Source of the DNA: Ascidiaceihabitans sp029251465
Lineage (GTDB): Bacteria; Pseudomonadota; Alphaproteobacteria; Rhodobacterales; Rhodobacteraceae
DNA: 64,000 nt
NCBI RefSeq assembly: GCF_042932805.1
Contig: NZ_CP170633.1
Span: 3,968,001-4,032,000 of the forward strand
Direction: 5' to 3'
How positions within the stretch are numbered: position 1 is the stretch's first letter; the number at the start of each line of letters is the position of its first letter. The position numbers and the translations under genes were made by a program. Under the pieces are notes generated by a model that saw only the letters and a program-made list of their open reading frames with translations, had not been told where the DNA came from and searched no databases. Positions 42,457 to 51,339 of this stretch are shown here, in pieces.

Positions 42457-43776
42457 CTAGCTGGGCCCTTGGCGCAGGTTGTTTGGCAGCCACGTGGCTA
42501 GTTCCGGCCAGATGACCAAGATCACGACCATCAGCAGCATCAATCCCACCATCGGCAGGGCCACTTTCGAGATGTAGGAAATCTCGTGTTTGGTCATGCC
42601 TTGCAGCACAAACAGGTTGAACCCGATGGGCGGTGTGACTTGTGCCATTTCGACTACGACAACGATGAAAATGCCGAACCAGATCACGTCGATCCCTGCT
42701 TGGCGGATCATCGGTTCGACAATCGCCATGGTTAGTACGACCGACGAAATGCCATCGAGGAACATGCCGAGGATGATGTAGAACACCGTCAGTGCTGCGA
42801 TCAAAACGATGGGCGACAGGTTCATTTGGTCGATCCAAGCGGCCAGTGCGCGCGGCAATCCGGTAAAGCCCATGGACTTCGTCAAGAATGCAGCCCCCAT
42901 CAAAATGAGAGCGATCATAGCTGATGTGCAAACTGCTCCGATCATGCTTTCGCGAAATGCCGTCCACGTTAGGGAGCGCTGAACCGCGGCCAAGATCAAG
43001 GCACCGATGACGCCAACGGCTGCGGCTTCGGTTGCTGTTGCCCAGCCAAAATACATCGAGCCAATGACGGTAAATACCAAACAAAGAACGGGGATCAGAA
43101 ACCGGCTCTCTGCGATCATGCTGCCGAGCGACATACGAGGCTCTGGTGCAGGACGTTGATCGGGTTTCAAGACGTGCCAGAAAACAATGTAGCTGCTAAA
43201 CAATGTGGCCAAAACTAGGCCCGGAAAAATCCCAGCCATAAACAGTTGAATGATGCTTTCGTTGATCGAGACACCGTAGACGATCAGGGTCAAAGACGGT
43301 GGGATCATCAGGCCGAGGGTTGCCGCACCTGCTAGTGTTCCGACAATCATGTATTCGGGATAGCCGCGTTTGCGCAGTTCCGGGATCGACATCTTGCCAA
43401 CAGTGGTAAGGGTCGCAGCAGATGAGCCGGAGACGGCTGCGAAGATCGTACAGCCAGCAATGTTGGTGTGCAAAAGGCCACCGGGAAGCCAGCGCATCCA
43501 AGGTGCTAGCCCACGGAACATGTCTTGGGACAATCGCGTTCGATACAAGATTTCACCCATCCAGATGAACAATGGCAACGCCGTTAGTGTCCAACTGCTG
43601 GATGTTGCCCAAATCGGTGGGATCATGTTGCTGCCGACTGGAGGGTTCGTTAATGGCGTGAAAAGCTCGAGCCCGATAGCTGCGACAGCCATCAAAGACA
43701 GGCCAACCCAAACTGAGCTTCCCAAGAATGTGAACAGAATGAAGACGAATAAGATTGCTGCGTAGACTTCTGTCAT
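42457..43776 (-). CDS. dctM: TRAP transporter large permease (DctM)
   Basis: A 439-residue membrane protein with about 12 hydrophobic segments. It starts AAILFVFILFTFLGSSVWVGLSLM and has the DctM signatures CTIFAAVSGSSAATLTTVGKMSIPELRKRGY and GMFLDGISSVVLTMAI. ATG 43776 overlaps the dctQ stop by four bases (ATGA). The longer frame to 43944 is not needed. Confidence 0.95.
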   Translation of the reverse strand: MTEVYAAILFVFILFTFLGSSVWVGLSLMAVAAIGLELFTPLTNPPVGSNMIPPIWATSSSWTLTALPLFIWMGEILYRTRLSQDMFRGLAPWMRWLPGGLLHTNIAGCTIFAAVSGSSAATLTTVGKMSIPELRKRGYPEYMIVGTLAGAATLGLMIPPSLTLIVYGVSINESIIQLFMAGIFPGLVLATLFSSYIVFWHVLKPDQRPAPEPRMSLGSMIAESRFLIPVLCLVFTVIGSMYFGWATATEAAAVGVIGALILAAVQRSLTWTAFRESMIGAVCTSAMIALILMGAAFLTKSMGFTGLPRALAAWIDQMNLSPIVLIAALTVFYIILGMFLDGISSVVLTMAIVEPMIRQAGIDVIWFGIFIVVVVEMAQVTPPIGFNLFVLQGMTKHEISYISKVALPMVGLMLLMVVILVIWPELATWLPNNLRQGPS

Positions 43777-44486
43777 TCGACCATCTCCGAAGATATCGGG
43801 CTTTTGCCTTGAACAAGAGTTCTGTACAATGTGTCCCACAACGCGATTGCCAGAATTACTGCTCCAACAGTCATGGGGATCTGTGGAATCCAAACAGGTG
43901 TGTAGATCATTTCTGTCGATGCTTTTCCAAGTGTCTCTGCCCAATCGGATGGGTTGCTACCGAGGGCTCTAAGTCCTGCATCGAGCCACATCGGAATGCG
44001 GTCTTGATGTTGGGTGCGGTCATTTATCAGTTCTGACTCTACGTTGAACAAATAGGCGTATCGCGCAAAATATGTTGCTATCATTGCGGCCACGAGCGTT
44101 GCGAAAACATCAAGCCAGCGATTGAGGAAGGCGTTCACATTCAACCCGATTGAAACGCGGATATGCGAGCCTTTTGTCAATGCATACGCCAGGCCAAAGA
44201 AGGACATCGCCGCCATCGCATATCCGGCAAACGCGTTGGTGTCAGGCATGGGGGTACTGCTCCAACGCCCTATCATACCAGCCACAATCAGCCCTAATAC
44301 GATAATCATAAAGCATGCCGCCACCACGCCACCCGCCACGTAAACCTTGTCCAGAAAACGCCAGATCGGGCGCAGGAATGGCTCGATCCGGTGCCCTGCA
44401 AACAGGCAGATCAACCCAAAGACAGTCGGCACTACAAACAACCAAACCCAAAGTGGCAGGCCCATCACGGGCGACCAATCACGCAT
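43773..44486 (-). CDS. dctQ: TRAP transporter small permease (DctQ)
   Basis: A 237-residue membrane protein, long for a DctQ, with hydrophobic segments VWLFVVPTVFGLICLFAG, VAGGVVAACFMIIVLGLIVAGMIG, AAMSFFGLAYAL and AVILAIALWDTLY. It pairs with DctM. ATG 44486 follows AAGGACAAG. A terminator-like hairpin lies between it and the binding-protein gene. Confidence 0.9.
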   Translation of the reverse strand: MRDWSPVMGLPLWVWLFVVPTVFGLICLFAGHRIEPFLRPIWRFLDKVYVAGGVVAACFMIIVLGLIVAGMIGRWSSTPMPDTNAFAGYAMAAMSFFGLAYALTKGSHIRVSIGLNVNAFLNRWLDVFATLVAAMIATYFARYAYLFNVESELINDRTQHQDRIPMWLDAGLRALGSNPSDWAETLGKASTEMIYTPVWIPQIPMTVGAVILAIALWDTLYRTLVQGKSPISSEMVE

Positions 44487-44499
44487 ATTTCTTGTCCTT

Positions 44500-44540
44500 A
44501 AAAACGAAAAAGCCAGCCCCTGTGCAAACACGGGGCTGGC
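44500..44540 (-). terminator. Intercistronic hairpin with T tract between dctP and dctQ
   Basis: On the minus strand GCCAGCCCCGTG-TTTG-CACAGGGGCTGGC (12 to 13 pairs) is followed by TTTTTCGTTTTT. It is a full terminator by structure, but dctQ follows 14 bases later, so it probably lets the binding protein be made in excess. Confidence 0.8.
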
Positions 44541-44556
44541 CTAATTTCAGGGTCGC

Positions 44557-45531
44557 TTAGTTGTTGTAGGCGTCCAGGATAGCTTGGCCTTTTGGACCTG
44601 CTGTTTCCAGCCATTCTGCTGTCATTTTTTCGCCAATCGCTTTCAGCTCTGTCAAAAACTCAGGGCCAGCATCTGTCACGGTCATGCCGTTTTTCGCCAG
44701 CTCGGCAAAATAGAAATCTGCCAGTTCTTCGGATTTGGCAGCACAGGATGCGCCGGTTTCGTCAGCAGCTTTTTGAACGCCGGCTTTGACGTCATCGGAC
44801 AGGCCGTCCCATGCTTGGGAATTGACCATCACATAATTGCGCGGCAGCCATGCGTTGACTTTGTAGTAGTGGGACAGGTGTTCCCAAACTTTGCGGTCAT
44901 AGCCGGTAGACCCGGACGAGATGAACGCGGATGCGACGCCGGTTGCCAAGGCTTGGGATAGTTCTGCGGCTTCGACCTGAACAGGGATCATGCCCAATTC
45001 TTCGGCAAAGGTTGCCGTGGCAGAGTTATACGAGCGGAACTTGATGCCTTGGGTGTCGCTGGATGACCCGACTTCTTTGTTGAAGTAGAAACCTTGACCC
45101 GGCCATGGGCAAGTGTACAGCGCGACCAAGTTCAGGTCGGCCAGCTGTTCATTCACAGTGTCTTTTGCTGCGGCCCATAGTTTTGTGTTGTCCGCATAGG
45201 TTGTCGCGAGGAACGGCAGGTTGTCCCAGCCCAGCAATGGTGCTTCGTTCGCGTGGGCAGACATGAAACGTTCGCCGATTGGCACTTGGCCGGTTTGAAC
45301 CGCGCGTTTGATGTCGCCACCGCCGAACAGCGACCCGCCCGGGTGAACCGTGATGTCGATCGCGCCGTCGGTGTATTCGCGCACTTTGTCCGCAAAAATC
45401 ACGCCTTGTTCAGAATGAAAGTTGGTTGCTGAATAGGCCATCGGCATGTCCCATTTTTGCGCGTGCCCGTCGGCGAATGCAGCGCCTGCCGTCATTGCGA
45501 CCGTGCAGGCCAATGCTGTCATCGTTTTCAT
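44557..45531 (-). CDS. dctP: TRAP transporter substrate-binding protein (DctP)
   Basis: A 324-residue periplasmic protein with a signal peptide (MKTMTALACTVAMTAGAAFADG). The mature part has the DctP arginine region QGIKFRSYNSATATFAEELGMIPV, expected to bind the ligand carboxylate. Ligand unknown; the neighbouring amine oxidoreductase and racemase-like genes suggest an amino-acid-like or D-amino-acid-like compound. It is 23 bases after the oxidoreductase gene and has GGGAGAAC before the ATG. Confidence 0.93.
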   Translation of the reverse strand: MKTMTALACTVAMTAGAAFADGHAQKWDMPMAYSATNFHSEQGVIFADKVREYTDGAIDITVHPGGSLFGGGDIKRAVQTGQVPIGERFMSAHANEAPLLGWDNLPFLATTYADNTKLWAAAKDTVNEQLADLNLVALYTCPWPGQGFYFNKEVGSSSDTQGIKFRSYNSATATFAEELGMIPVQVEAAELSQALATGVASAFISSGSTGYDRKVWEHLSHYYKVNAWLPRNYVMVNSQAWDGLSDDVKAGVQKAADETGASCAAKSEELADFYFAELAKNGMTVTDAGPEFLTELKAIGEKMTAEWLETAGPKGQAILDAYNN

Positions 45532-45554
45532 TTTCGTTCTCCCGGTTGTGTGCG

Positions 45555-46799
45555 CTAGCGCGCTTTATGTTTGTTCGGATCGAAGGGTGCCAAATCTATG
45601 TTCGGCGTTTTCCCGACGATCAGGTCCGCAATGATCCGACCCGTTTTAGCACTACCTGTCAAGCCAACGTGTTGATGTCCAAAGGCAGAATAGCTTTTGC
45701 CGCCGCTGTCATTTGCACCGATCAGCGGCAGTGAATCCGCAGGGGCAGGGCGGCGGCCCATCCATTCCACGACGTCGTCATAAGTCACGTCAGGCAGCAA
45801 TTGCGCGACCTGGCGGCGCAATAAATCCAGCGGCGCGCGACTGGCAGGGGCCTTGAGTCCGCCAAATTCGATGACACCGGCGGCGCGAATGCGACCATCC
45901 ATCGGCGTGATCACAAACTTGCCCGCCGCGACCATCATCGGGTTTTTGGGATAGGTTGACGGGTTCACCAGCTCGATGTGATAGCCACGCTCGCTCTCGA
46001 GCGGGACTTTGACACCCAGCTTGTGCGCGATCTGTTTGGACCACGGGCCCATAGCCAGCAAAATGTGGTCGGCGGACATTTCGCCCTGATCCGTGGACAA
46101 GCTGGCAATCTCGCCGTTTTTCAGCGTGATATCGTTGATGTCGGTCTTTATGAACGTACCGCCGTTGGCCACAAAGTGATCGGCAAGCGCGCGCACATAT
46201 TCGCCCGGATCGCTGATGCGCCCGTGTTCATGGCAGCGCACGACGGTTTCGAATTGCCCGTCAAATGCCGGATCATCGCGACTGTGTTCTGCGCCTGAAA
46301 TGACAGTGTGTTTGACGCCCTGCACTTTGCGTTTTGACCAACCGTAGCTGTCGGCCTCGAACATGGCGTGGGTTTGGTAGCCAAAACAGTAATCCTCGTG
46401 CGAAATATATTTTTCAGCGCCTGTTCCTGCGGCAAGGCTTTGGTGCTGATCGACGCTGTCATGCAAAAGCGTCGCCATGGATTTGGCATAATAGTTCACA
46501 TGTGCGTCGGTGTTGTGTGCCAGATATTTCATCAAAAACGGCAGTAGACGCGGTAAATATGACCAGTTCAAAAACAACGGCGCATCGCGGTTAAACAGCA
46601 TCGACGGGGCCTTGCGCAGCAATCCCGGAACGGTGATCGGAACCACGGCACCGGCGGCTAAAACGCCTGCGTTTCCGTGGCTTGTCCCGTTTCCCGGTGC
46701 TGTTCGATCGACCAAAGTCACTTGGCATCCGGCCCGCTGAAGCCAAATGGCCGACGCGACACCAACGATGCCCGCCCCTGCAATTAACACATGTTTCAT
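45555..46799 (-). CDS. FAD-dependent D-amino-acid dehydrogenase-like oxidoreductase (DadA family)
   Basis: A 414-residue DAO-fold flavoenzyme. The dinucleotide motif is VLIAGAGIVGVASAIWLQRAGCQVTLVD at the N-terminus. The C-terminal part has RAAGVIEFGGL and EWMGRRPAPADSLPLIG, typical of DadA. It probably oxidises D-amino acids or related amines and passes electrons to the respiratory chain. The start at 46799 is fixed by the family N-terminus; no strong ribosome binding site is seen. It is the first gene of the operon with TRAP dctPQM and the racemase-like gene. Confidence 0.88.
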   Translation of the reverse strand: MKHVLIAGAGIVGVASAIWLQRAGCQVTLVDRTAPGNGTSHGNAGVLAAGAVVPITVPGLLRKAPSMLFNRDAPLFLNWSYLPRLLPFLMKYLAHNTDAHVNYYAKSMATLLHDSVDQHQSLAAGTGAEKYISHEDYCFGYQTHAMFEADSYGWSKRKVQGVKHTVISGAEHSRDDPAFDGQFETVVRCHEHGRISDPGEYVRALADHFVANGGTFIKTDINDITLKNGEIASLSTDQGEMSADHILLAMGPWSKQIAHKLGVKVPLESERGYHIELVNPSTYPKNPMMVAAGKFVITPMDGRIRAAGVIEFGGLKAPASRAPLDLLRRQVAQLLPDVTYDDVVEWMGRRPAPADSLPLIGANDSGGKSYSAFGHQHVGLTGSAKTGRIIADLIVGKTPNIDLAPFDPNKHKAR

Positions 46800-47039
46800 G
46801 ACGCAAATGACTGGCATGCAACCGAAGCTTTGGCAACACACCAACAGAGGGCGCGTGCGAGTTCTCTTATTAAGCGAAGATACAATATCGCCGTTTGCAG
46901 TTACAAAAAACTGTGCAAGGCTGAGAATCTGAAACATGAAATTGCGGGTGACAACCACCAAACCGTGCAATAGCAATTCGAATATAAGGATCGGCGTGGC
47001 ACGTTTTTGACCATGCCGGACGCAATCGGGAGGAAGACT

Positions 47040-48086
47040 ATGACGCTTTCGCGTAAGACATTTTTGAACATGGCGGGTGCTGCGGCCCTTGCCTTTGGTT
47101 TCAACGCGGCCCCTGTGGCTGCCCAAGATGTGACACTGTCGCTGCACCAATTCTTGCCGCCACAAGCCAACGTGCCAAAGCTGGTGCTGGACGTTTGGGC
47201 AAACAACGTGATGGAAGCATCAGATGGTCGCATCAAGATCGACAGCTATCCGTCCATGCAACTGGGTGGTAAACCACCAGAATTGATGGACCAAGCGATC
47301 GACGGTGTGGCTGACATTGTCTGGACCGTTGTGGGCTACACCCCTGGTCGCTACCCATCTACCGAAGTGTTCGAACTGCCGTTCATGATGCCTGATGCAG
47401 GTGCTGGTGCCGTAAGCCGCGCGTATTGGGAAATGTTCGAGACGCACATGAAGGACACGGAATTCAAAGACGTGCACATCCTTGGCACGTGGGTTCACGG
47501 CCCCGGCATGATCCACTCAAACAAAGAAGTGAAAACGCCAGCCGACATGGCGGGTCTGAAAATTCGCGGCGGCTCGCGCTCTGTGAACAGCCTGCTGTCC
47601 AAACTGGGCGCGACGCCTGTTGGCATGCCAGTGCCTGCGGTTCCTGAGGGTCTGTCCAAAGGCGTGATCGACGGCACCACAATCCCATGGGAAGTGACCG
47701 CCGCGTTGAAAGTGCCAGAGCTGGTCGGCAACCACACCGAGTTTGACGGCGTGTCGCTGTACACTCTGACCTTTGTTCTGGCGATGAACAAAGACAAATA
47801 CGAAAGCCTGCCTGCAGATCTGCAAAAGGTGATCGATGACAATTCCGGTCTGGAATTCTCTGTCTTTGCCGGCACAACGCAACAAGCATCTGATGGCCCT
47901 GCGCGTCAAAAAGCTGTTGATCGTGGCAACAACATCGTCACCGTTTCGGGTGCAGATGTTGATGCATGGCGCGCTGCTGCACAGCCAATCTATGACGACT
48001 GGGTTGCTGACATGAACGCCAAAGGCAAAGACGGTCAGGCGTTGATCGACGAAGCCCGCGCATTGATCGCAAAATACTCCGAATAA
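47040..48086 (+). CDS. TRAP substrate-binding protein, probably for aromatic acids (TarP-like)
   Basis: A 348-residue periplasmic DctP. The N-terminus SRKTFLNMAGAAALAFGFNAAPVAAQ looks like a Tat-type signal with RK instead of RR. The core contains GLKIRGGSRSVNSLLSKLGATPVGMPVPAVPEGLSKGVIDG, with the ligand-binding Arg. ATG 47040 follows GGGAGGAAG. TarPQM systems of this TRAP group import p-coumarate and related lignin acids in Rhodopseudomonas and Sagittula; gene context (a feruloyl-CoA-synthase-like ligase and the box genes downstream) points the same way. Confidence 0.85.
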   Translation: MTLSRKTFLNMAGAAALAFGFNAAPVAAQDVTLSLHQFLPPQANVPKLVLDVWANNVMEASDGRIKIDSYPSMQLGGKPPELMDQAIDGVADIVWTVVGYTPGRYPSTEVFELPFMMPDAGAGAVSRAYWEMFETHMKDTEFKDVHILGTWVHGPGMIHSNKEVKTPADMAGLKIRGGSRSVNSLLSKLGATPVGMPVPAVPEGLSKGVIDGTTIPWEVTAALKVPELVGNHTEFDGVSLYTLTFVLAMNKDKYESLPADLQKVIDDNSGLEFSVFAGTTQQASDGPARQKAVDRGNNIVTVSGADVDAWRAAAQPIYDDWVADMNAKGKDGQALIDEARALIAKYSE

Positions 48087-48104
48087 GACGTCGGACATGA
48101 TGAT

Positions 48105-48136
48105 GGGCCGTGGCGTGACTGCGCCGCGGCCCTTTT
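48105..48136 (+). terminator. Intercistronic hairpin between TRAP dctP and dctQ (aromatic operon)
   Basis: GGGCCGTGGCG and CGCCGCGGCCC form an 11-pair stem with one G-U pair, followed by TTTT. It lies 18 bases after the binding-protein stop and 24 before the dctQ start. It probably works as a partial terminator or 3' stabiliser. Confidence 0.7.
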
Positions 48137-48159
48137 GATACTCAAACAGGACCGTTCAC

Positions 48160-48660
48160 ATGCACAACTTGATCCAATGGCTCGCCCGCGCTTCTGCTTT
48201 GATGGGTGGTTTGGTTCTGGTCGCTTTAATTGTGCTGATGACCACGTCCATCACGATGCGCGCGCTGAACCTAGGCGAAGTGAATGGCGCATACGAAATT
48301 CTTGAGGCCGGCGTGGGTTTTGCCATCTTTGCCTTTTTCCCGATCTGCCAGTTTCATGGCGCGCATGCGACGGTGGATGTGTTCACCTCTGCGCTGCCAG
48401 CCCGGTTTAACCGCATTCTGATCGCAATTTGGGAAGTCGTGCTAACGGCCGCGATAATCTTTATCGCCTTTCGCCTTTATGCGGGGATGGAGCGGTATCT
48501 GGGCAACGGCGAAACCACGTTATTTCTGCAATTCCCCGTTTGGTGGGGCTACGCTGCGTCGATGATCGGGGCCAGCGCCGCTTCGGTCACCGGCCTTTAC
48601 TGCTCTGTGTCGCGCATCCGCGAAAGCGTCACAGGTCACTCCATTTTGCCGGTCGGCTAA
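48160..48660 (+). CDS. TRAP transporter small permease (DctQ, TarQ-like)
   Basis: A 166-residue protein with four hydrophobic helices (ALMGGLVLVALIVLMTTSI, GVGFAIFAFFPICQ, ILIAIWEVVLTAAIIFIAF, ASMIGASAASVTGLY). The HATVDVFTSALP sequence is typical of DctQ. It lies 10 bases before dctM. Confidence 0.9.
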   Translation: MHNLIQWLARASALMGGLVLVALIVLMTTSITMRALNLGEVNGAYEILEAGVGFAIFAFFPICQFHGAHATVDVFTSALPARFNRILIAIWEVVLTAAIIFIAFRLYAGMERYLGNGETTLFLQFPVWWGYAASMIGASAASVTGLYCSVSRIRESVTGHSILPVG

Positions 48661-48670
48661 GGGTAAATTC

Positions 48671-50032
48671 ATGAGCACGTTTCTCGATCTTCTTCCCTTT
48701 GCGGATATGAGCCGGCTGGCGCTGGGCTTTTGGTCCTTCGCCGTTTTGCTGGGGATGATATTCCTGCGCGCGCCCATCGGGTTGGCGATGTTGCTCTGCG
48801 GTTTTGGCGGCTGGTATTATGCGATGAACGGCAACCCGGGCCCACTGCTGGGCAAGCTGAAATCAGAAACCTACACGACGTTTTCCAGTTACAGCCTGAC
48901 GGTCATTCCAATGTTCTTGCTGATGGGGCAATTCGCGATGGTTTCGGGGCTGTCCAAAGCATTGTTCAAAGCCGCCGAAGCCTTTCTTGGGCACTTGCGC
49001 GGTGGGGTTGCGATGGCTGCAGTGGGGGCCTGCGCCGGCTTTGGCGCAATCTGCGGATCGTCTCTGGCGACGGCCGCAACCATGGGCAAAGTCGCCCTGC
49101 CAGAGCTGCGCCGCTACGGATACGCTGGCGGATTTTCATCGGCCACTTTGGCGGCGGGCGGCACGCTTGGCATCCTGATCCCCCCGTCGGTGATCTTGAT
49201 CATCTACGCGCAACTGGCCGAACAAAACATCGCAAAGCTGTTCCTCGCCGCCTTCATTCCCGGCATTCTGGCGGCCCTTGGTTACATGATCGTGATCTCG
49301 GTTTACGTGCGCCTGTACCCCGATGCGGCTGGCACCCGCCCTGCGGTTCCTATGGCGGAACGGATCAAAGCGCTGGGCGAAACATGGCCGGTTTTGCTGA
49401 TCTTTGGCCTTGTCGTAGGCGGCATTTACGCGGGCTGGTTTTCACCTACAGAAGGCGCGGCAATCGGCGCGGCAGGCACTGGAATCGTGGCGCTGATTTC
49501 AGGCAATCTTGGCTGGGCCAACTTTCGTGACAGTTTGATCGGCACTGCCAAAACCACGGCGATGATTTATTTCATCATCCTCGGCGCTAGCTTTTTCAAC
49601 GGCTTCCTTGCCTTGTCCGGTGTGCCGCAATTTCTCGCTGAATTTGTCACTAGCAAAGGGCTAAGCCCGTGGTTGGTCTTGGCGATCATCCTTGGATTTT
49701 ATCTCGTTTTTGGCTGCGTGATGGACAGCCTGTCGATGATCCTTTTAACGGTTCCAATCTTTTTCCCGATCATCTCGGTGATGGATTTCGGCATGTCGCC
49801 AGAGCACCTGGCGATCTGGTTCGGTATCCTTGTTTTGATCGTGGTCGAGGTCGGCTTGATCACGCCACCCGTGGGCATGAACCTGTTCATCATAGGCGCG
49901 ATGGACCGCGAAACGCCGATGACGGACACCTACAAAGCGGTGCTGTTTTTTGTCGGTTCAGACATTTTGCGCGTCATCCTTTTGGTGCTTTTCCCGATCA
50001 TCACCATCGGCCCGCTGATGTTGCTTCCCTAA
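48671..50032 (+). CDS. TRAP transporter large permease (DctM, TarM-like)
   Basis: A 453-residue permease with about 12 helices. FGAICGSSLATAATMGKVALPELRRYGY and VFGCVMDSLSMILLTVPIFFPI are the family signatures. It completes the dctPQM set at 47.0-50.0 kb. The crotonase gene starts 84 bases later. Confidence 0.95.
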   Translation: MSTFLDLLPFADMSRLALGFWSFAVLLGMIFLRAPIGLAMLLCGFGGWYYAMNGNPGPLLGKLKSETYTTFSSYSLTVIPMFLLMGQFAMVSGLSKALFKAAEAFLGHLRGGVAMAAVGACAGFGAICGSSLATAATMGKVALPELRRYGYAGGFSSATLAAGGTLGILIPPSVILIIYAQLAEQNIAKLFLAAFIPGILAALGYMIVISVYVRLYPDAAGTRPAVPMAERIKALGETWPVLLIFGLVVGGIYAGWFSPTEGAAIGAAGTGIVALISGNLGWANFRDSLIGTAKTTAMIYFIILGASFFNGFLALSGVPQFLAEFVTSKGLSPWLVLAIILGFYLVFGCVMDSLSMILLTVPIFFPIISVMDFGMSPEHLAIWFGILVLIVVEVGLITPPVGMNLFIIGAMDRETPMTDTYKAVLFFVGSDILRVILLVLFPIITIGPLMLLP

Positions 50033-50068
50033 GATTTTCATTGCCGCGTCATTAAGAAGTGTGTTCAG

Positions 50069-50089
50069 ATAGTTTTGCCGCATAACTAT
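50069..50089. promoter_or_regulatory. Dyad upstream of the crotonase-MarR-ligase operon
   Basis: ATAGTT (50069-50074) and AACTAT (50084-50089) are perfect inverted halves with nine bases between, 28 bases before the crotonase ATG. Size and place fit a MarR operator. Confidence 0.55.
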
Positions 50090-50116
50090 TATGCAGCACA
50101 GCTTTAAGGATGCAGC

Positions 50117-50881
50117 ATGGGCCAATTCATCGACGTGACACAGGACGGGCCAGTCACGGTTCTGACGATCAATCGCCCAGACAAACGCAACGCGATGTCC
50201 GACGGGTTGCTGGCTGAAATCGACGGGTTTTTCCAAGCGCCCCCAGACGGTACGCGCGTTGTCGTGATCACCGGGCGCGGCGGGCACTATTGTGCAGGGC
50301 TTGATCTGTCTGAGCATCAAAATCGTGACGCCGAAGCGACAATGCACCACTCGCGCAACTGGCACGCGGTGATGGACCGCATCCAGACGGGCGGCTTGCC
50401 CGTTGTGTCCGCAATGAGCGGCGCAGTGATCGGTGGCGGACTAGAACTGGCGACCTCGACCCATGTGCGCATTGCCGAACCGTCGTGTATTTTTCAGTTG
50501 CCCGAGGGGCGTCGCGGCATCTTTGTTGGCGGCGGTGCGACCGTGCGTGTGGCGCGCATCATCGGACCGGACCGGATGACCGAAATGATGCTGACGGGTC
50601 GTAAATATGGAACCGAAGATGCGGTCGCGATGGGGCTTGCGCATTATTCCGTGGGCGAAGGTGAAAGCCTGCCCAAGGCCATGGAAATCGCCCATCAGAT
50701 CGCCGGCAACGCGGCGTTGTCCAACTACATGATGATCCAAGGGATTGCGCGCATTAACGACATGGCCCGCTCGGACGGATTGTTCGTAGAAAGCCTGTGC
50801 GCGGCCTTGTCTCAAACCAGTCCTGATGCGCTGGAAGGACTGGCTGCTTTCCTCGAAAAACGTCCGCCGCAGTTTCGTTGA
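50117..50881 (+). CDS. Crotonase family enoyl-CoA hydratase (hydroxycinnamoyl-CoA type)
   Basis: A 254-residue crotonase. It has TINRPDKRNAMS, the oxyanion region HYCAGLDLSEH, and both acidic positions: GGGLELATSTHV and LPEGRRGIFVGGGA. It is followed directly by a MarR gene and a feruloyl-CoA-synthase-like gene, so its substrate is probably a hydroxycinnamoyl- or cinnamoyl-CoA. It could hydrate only or act as a hydratase-lyase; no aldehyde dehydrogenase is seen nearby. An AAGGA site precedes the ATG. Confidence 0.85.
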   Translation: MGQFIDVTQDGPVTVLTINRPDKRNAMSDGLLAEIDGFFQAPPDGTRVVVITGRGGHYCAGLDLSEHQNRDAEATMHHSRNWHAVMDRIQTGGLPVVSAMSGAVIGGGLELATSTHVRIAEPSCIFQLPEGRRGIFVGGGATVRVARIIGPDRMTEMMLTGRKYGTEDAVAMGLAHYSVGEGESLPKAMEIAHQIAGNAALSNYMMIQGIARINDMARSDGLFVESLCAALSQTSPDALEGLAAFLEKRPPQFR

Positions 50882-51339
50882 TGGGCACGACTGGCGCAAT
50901 TACCGACGCATCGCTGCGGGCCTTTGTCGGGTACGACATGAAGCGGGCGTTCAACGCCTTGCAGGCTGACCTGTCCCGAACATTGATGCCGTTTGGCCTG
51001 CGGATGATGACTTTTTCGGCCCTGTCTTTGGTCATTGAAAACCCGGGCCTGCGCCCGTCGCAATTGGCGACGGTTTTGACGATTGAACGCGCTAATCTGG
51101 TGGTGATTGTGGACGAGCTTGAACAACGTGGCCTGCTGACGCGCACGCCCAGCACCACGGATCGGCGCGCGCACGCGTTGCATGTCACAGACCAAGGCCA
51201 AAGCCTGTACACAAAGGCCAACCGCGCCGTTGCTGAGCATGACGCGCGCATGATCGCGGGTGTCGCGCGCGATGTGCAGCCGCAGCTAAAAGACGCCCTT
51301 CGCCAGATTGAAAGCAGCGCAAGACAGGATGACGTATGA
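50881..51339 (+). CDS. MarR family transcriptional regulator
   Basis: A 152-residue winged-helix protein. The DNA-binding part is LRPSQLATVLTIERANLVVIVDELEQRGLLTRTPSTTDRRAHALHVT. The position inside a hydroxycinnamate operon resembles the MarR regulators CouR and FerC, which respond to hydroxycinnamoyl-CoA. ATG overlaps the crotonase stop (TGATG); a TTG three bases upstream is possible. It overlaps the ligase gene by four bases. Confidence 0.9.
   Translation: MGTTGAITDASLRAFVGYDMKRAFNALQADLSRTLMPFGLRMMTFSALSLVIENPGLRPSQLATVLTIERANLVVIVDELEQRGLLTRTPSTTDRRAHALHVTDQGQSLYTKANRAVAEHDARMIAGVARDVQPQLKDALRQIESSARQDDV

Noticed and set aside
46997..47011. TGGCACGTTTTTGAC before the aromatic TRAP gene, like a sigma-54 -24/-12
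   Set aside because: The spacing is one base short and the -12 GC is replaced; no NtrC-type regulator is nearby.
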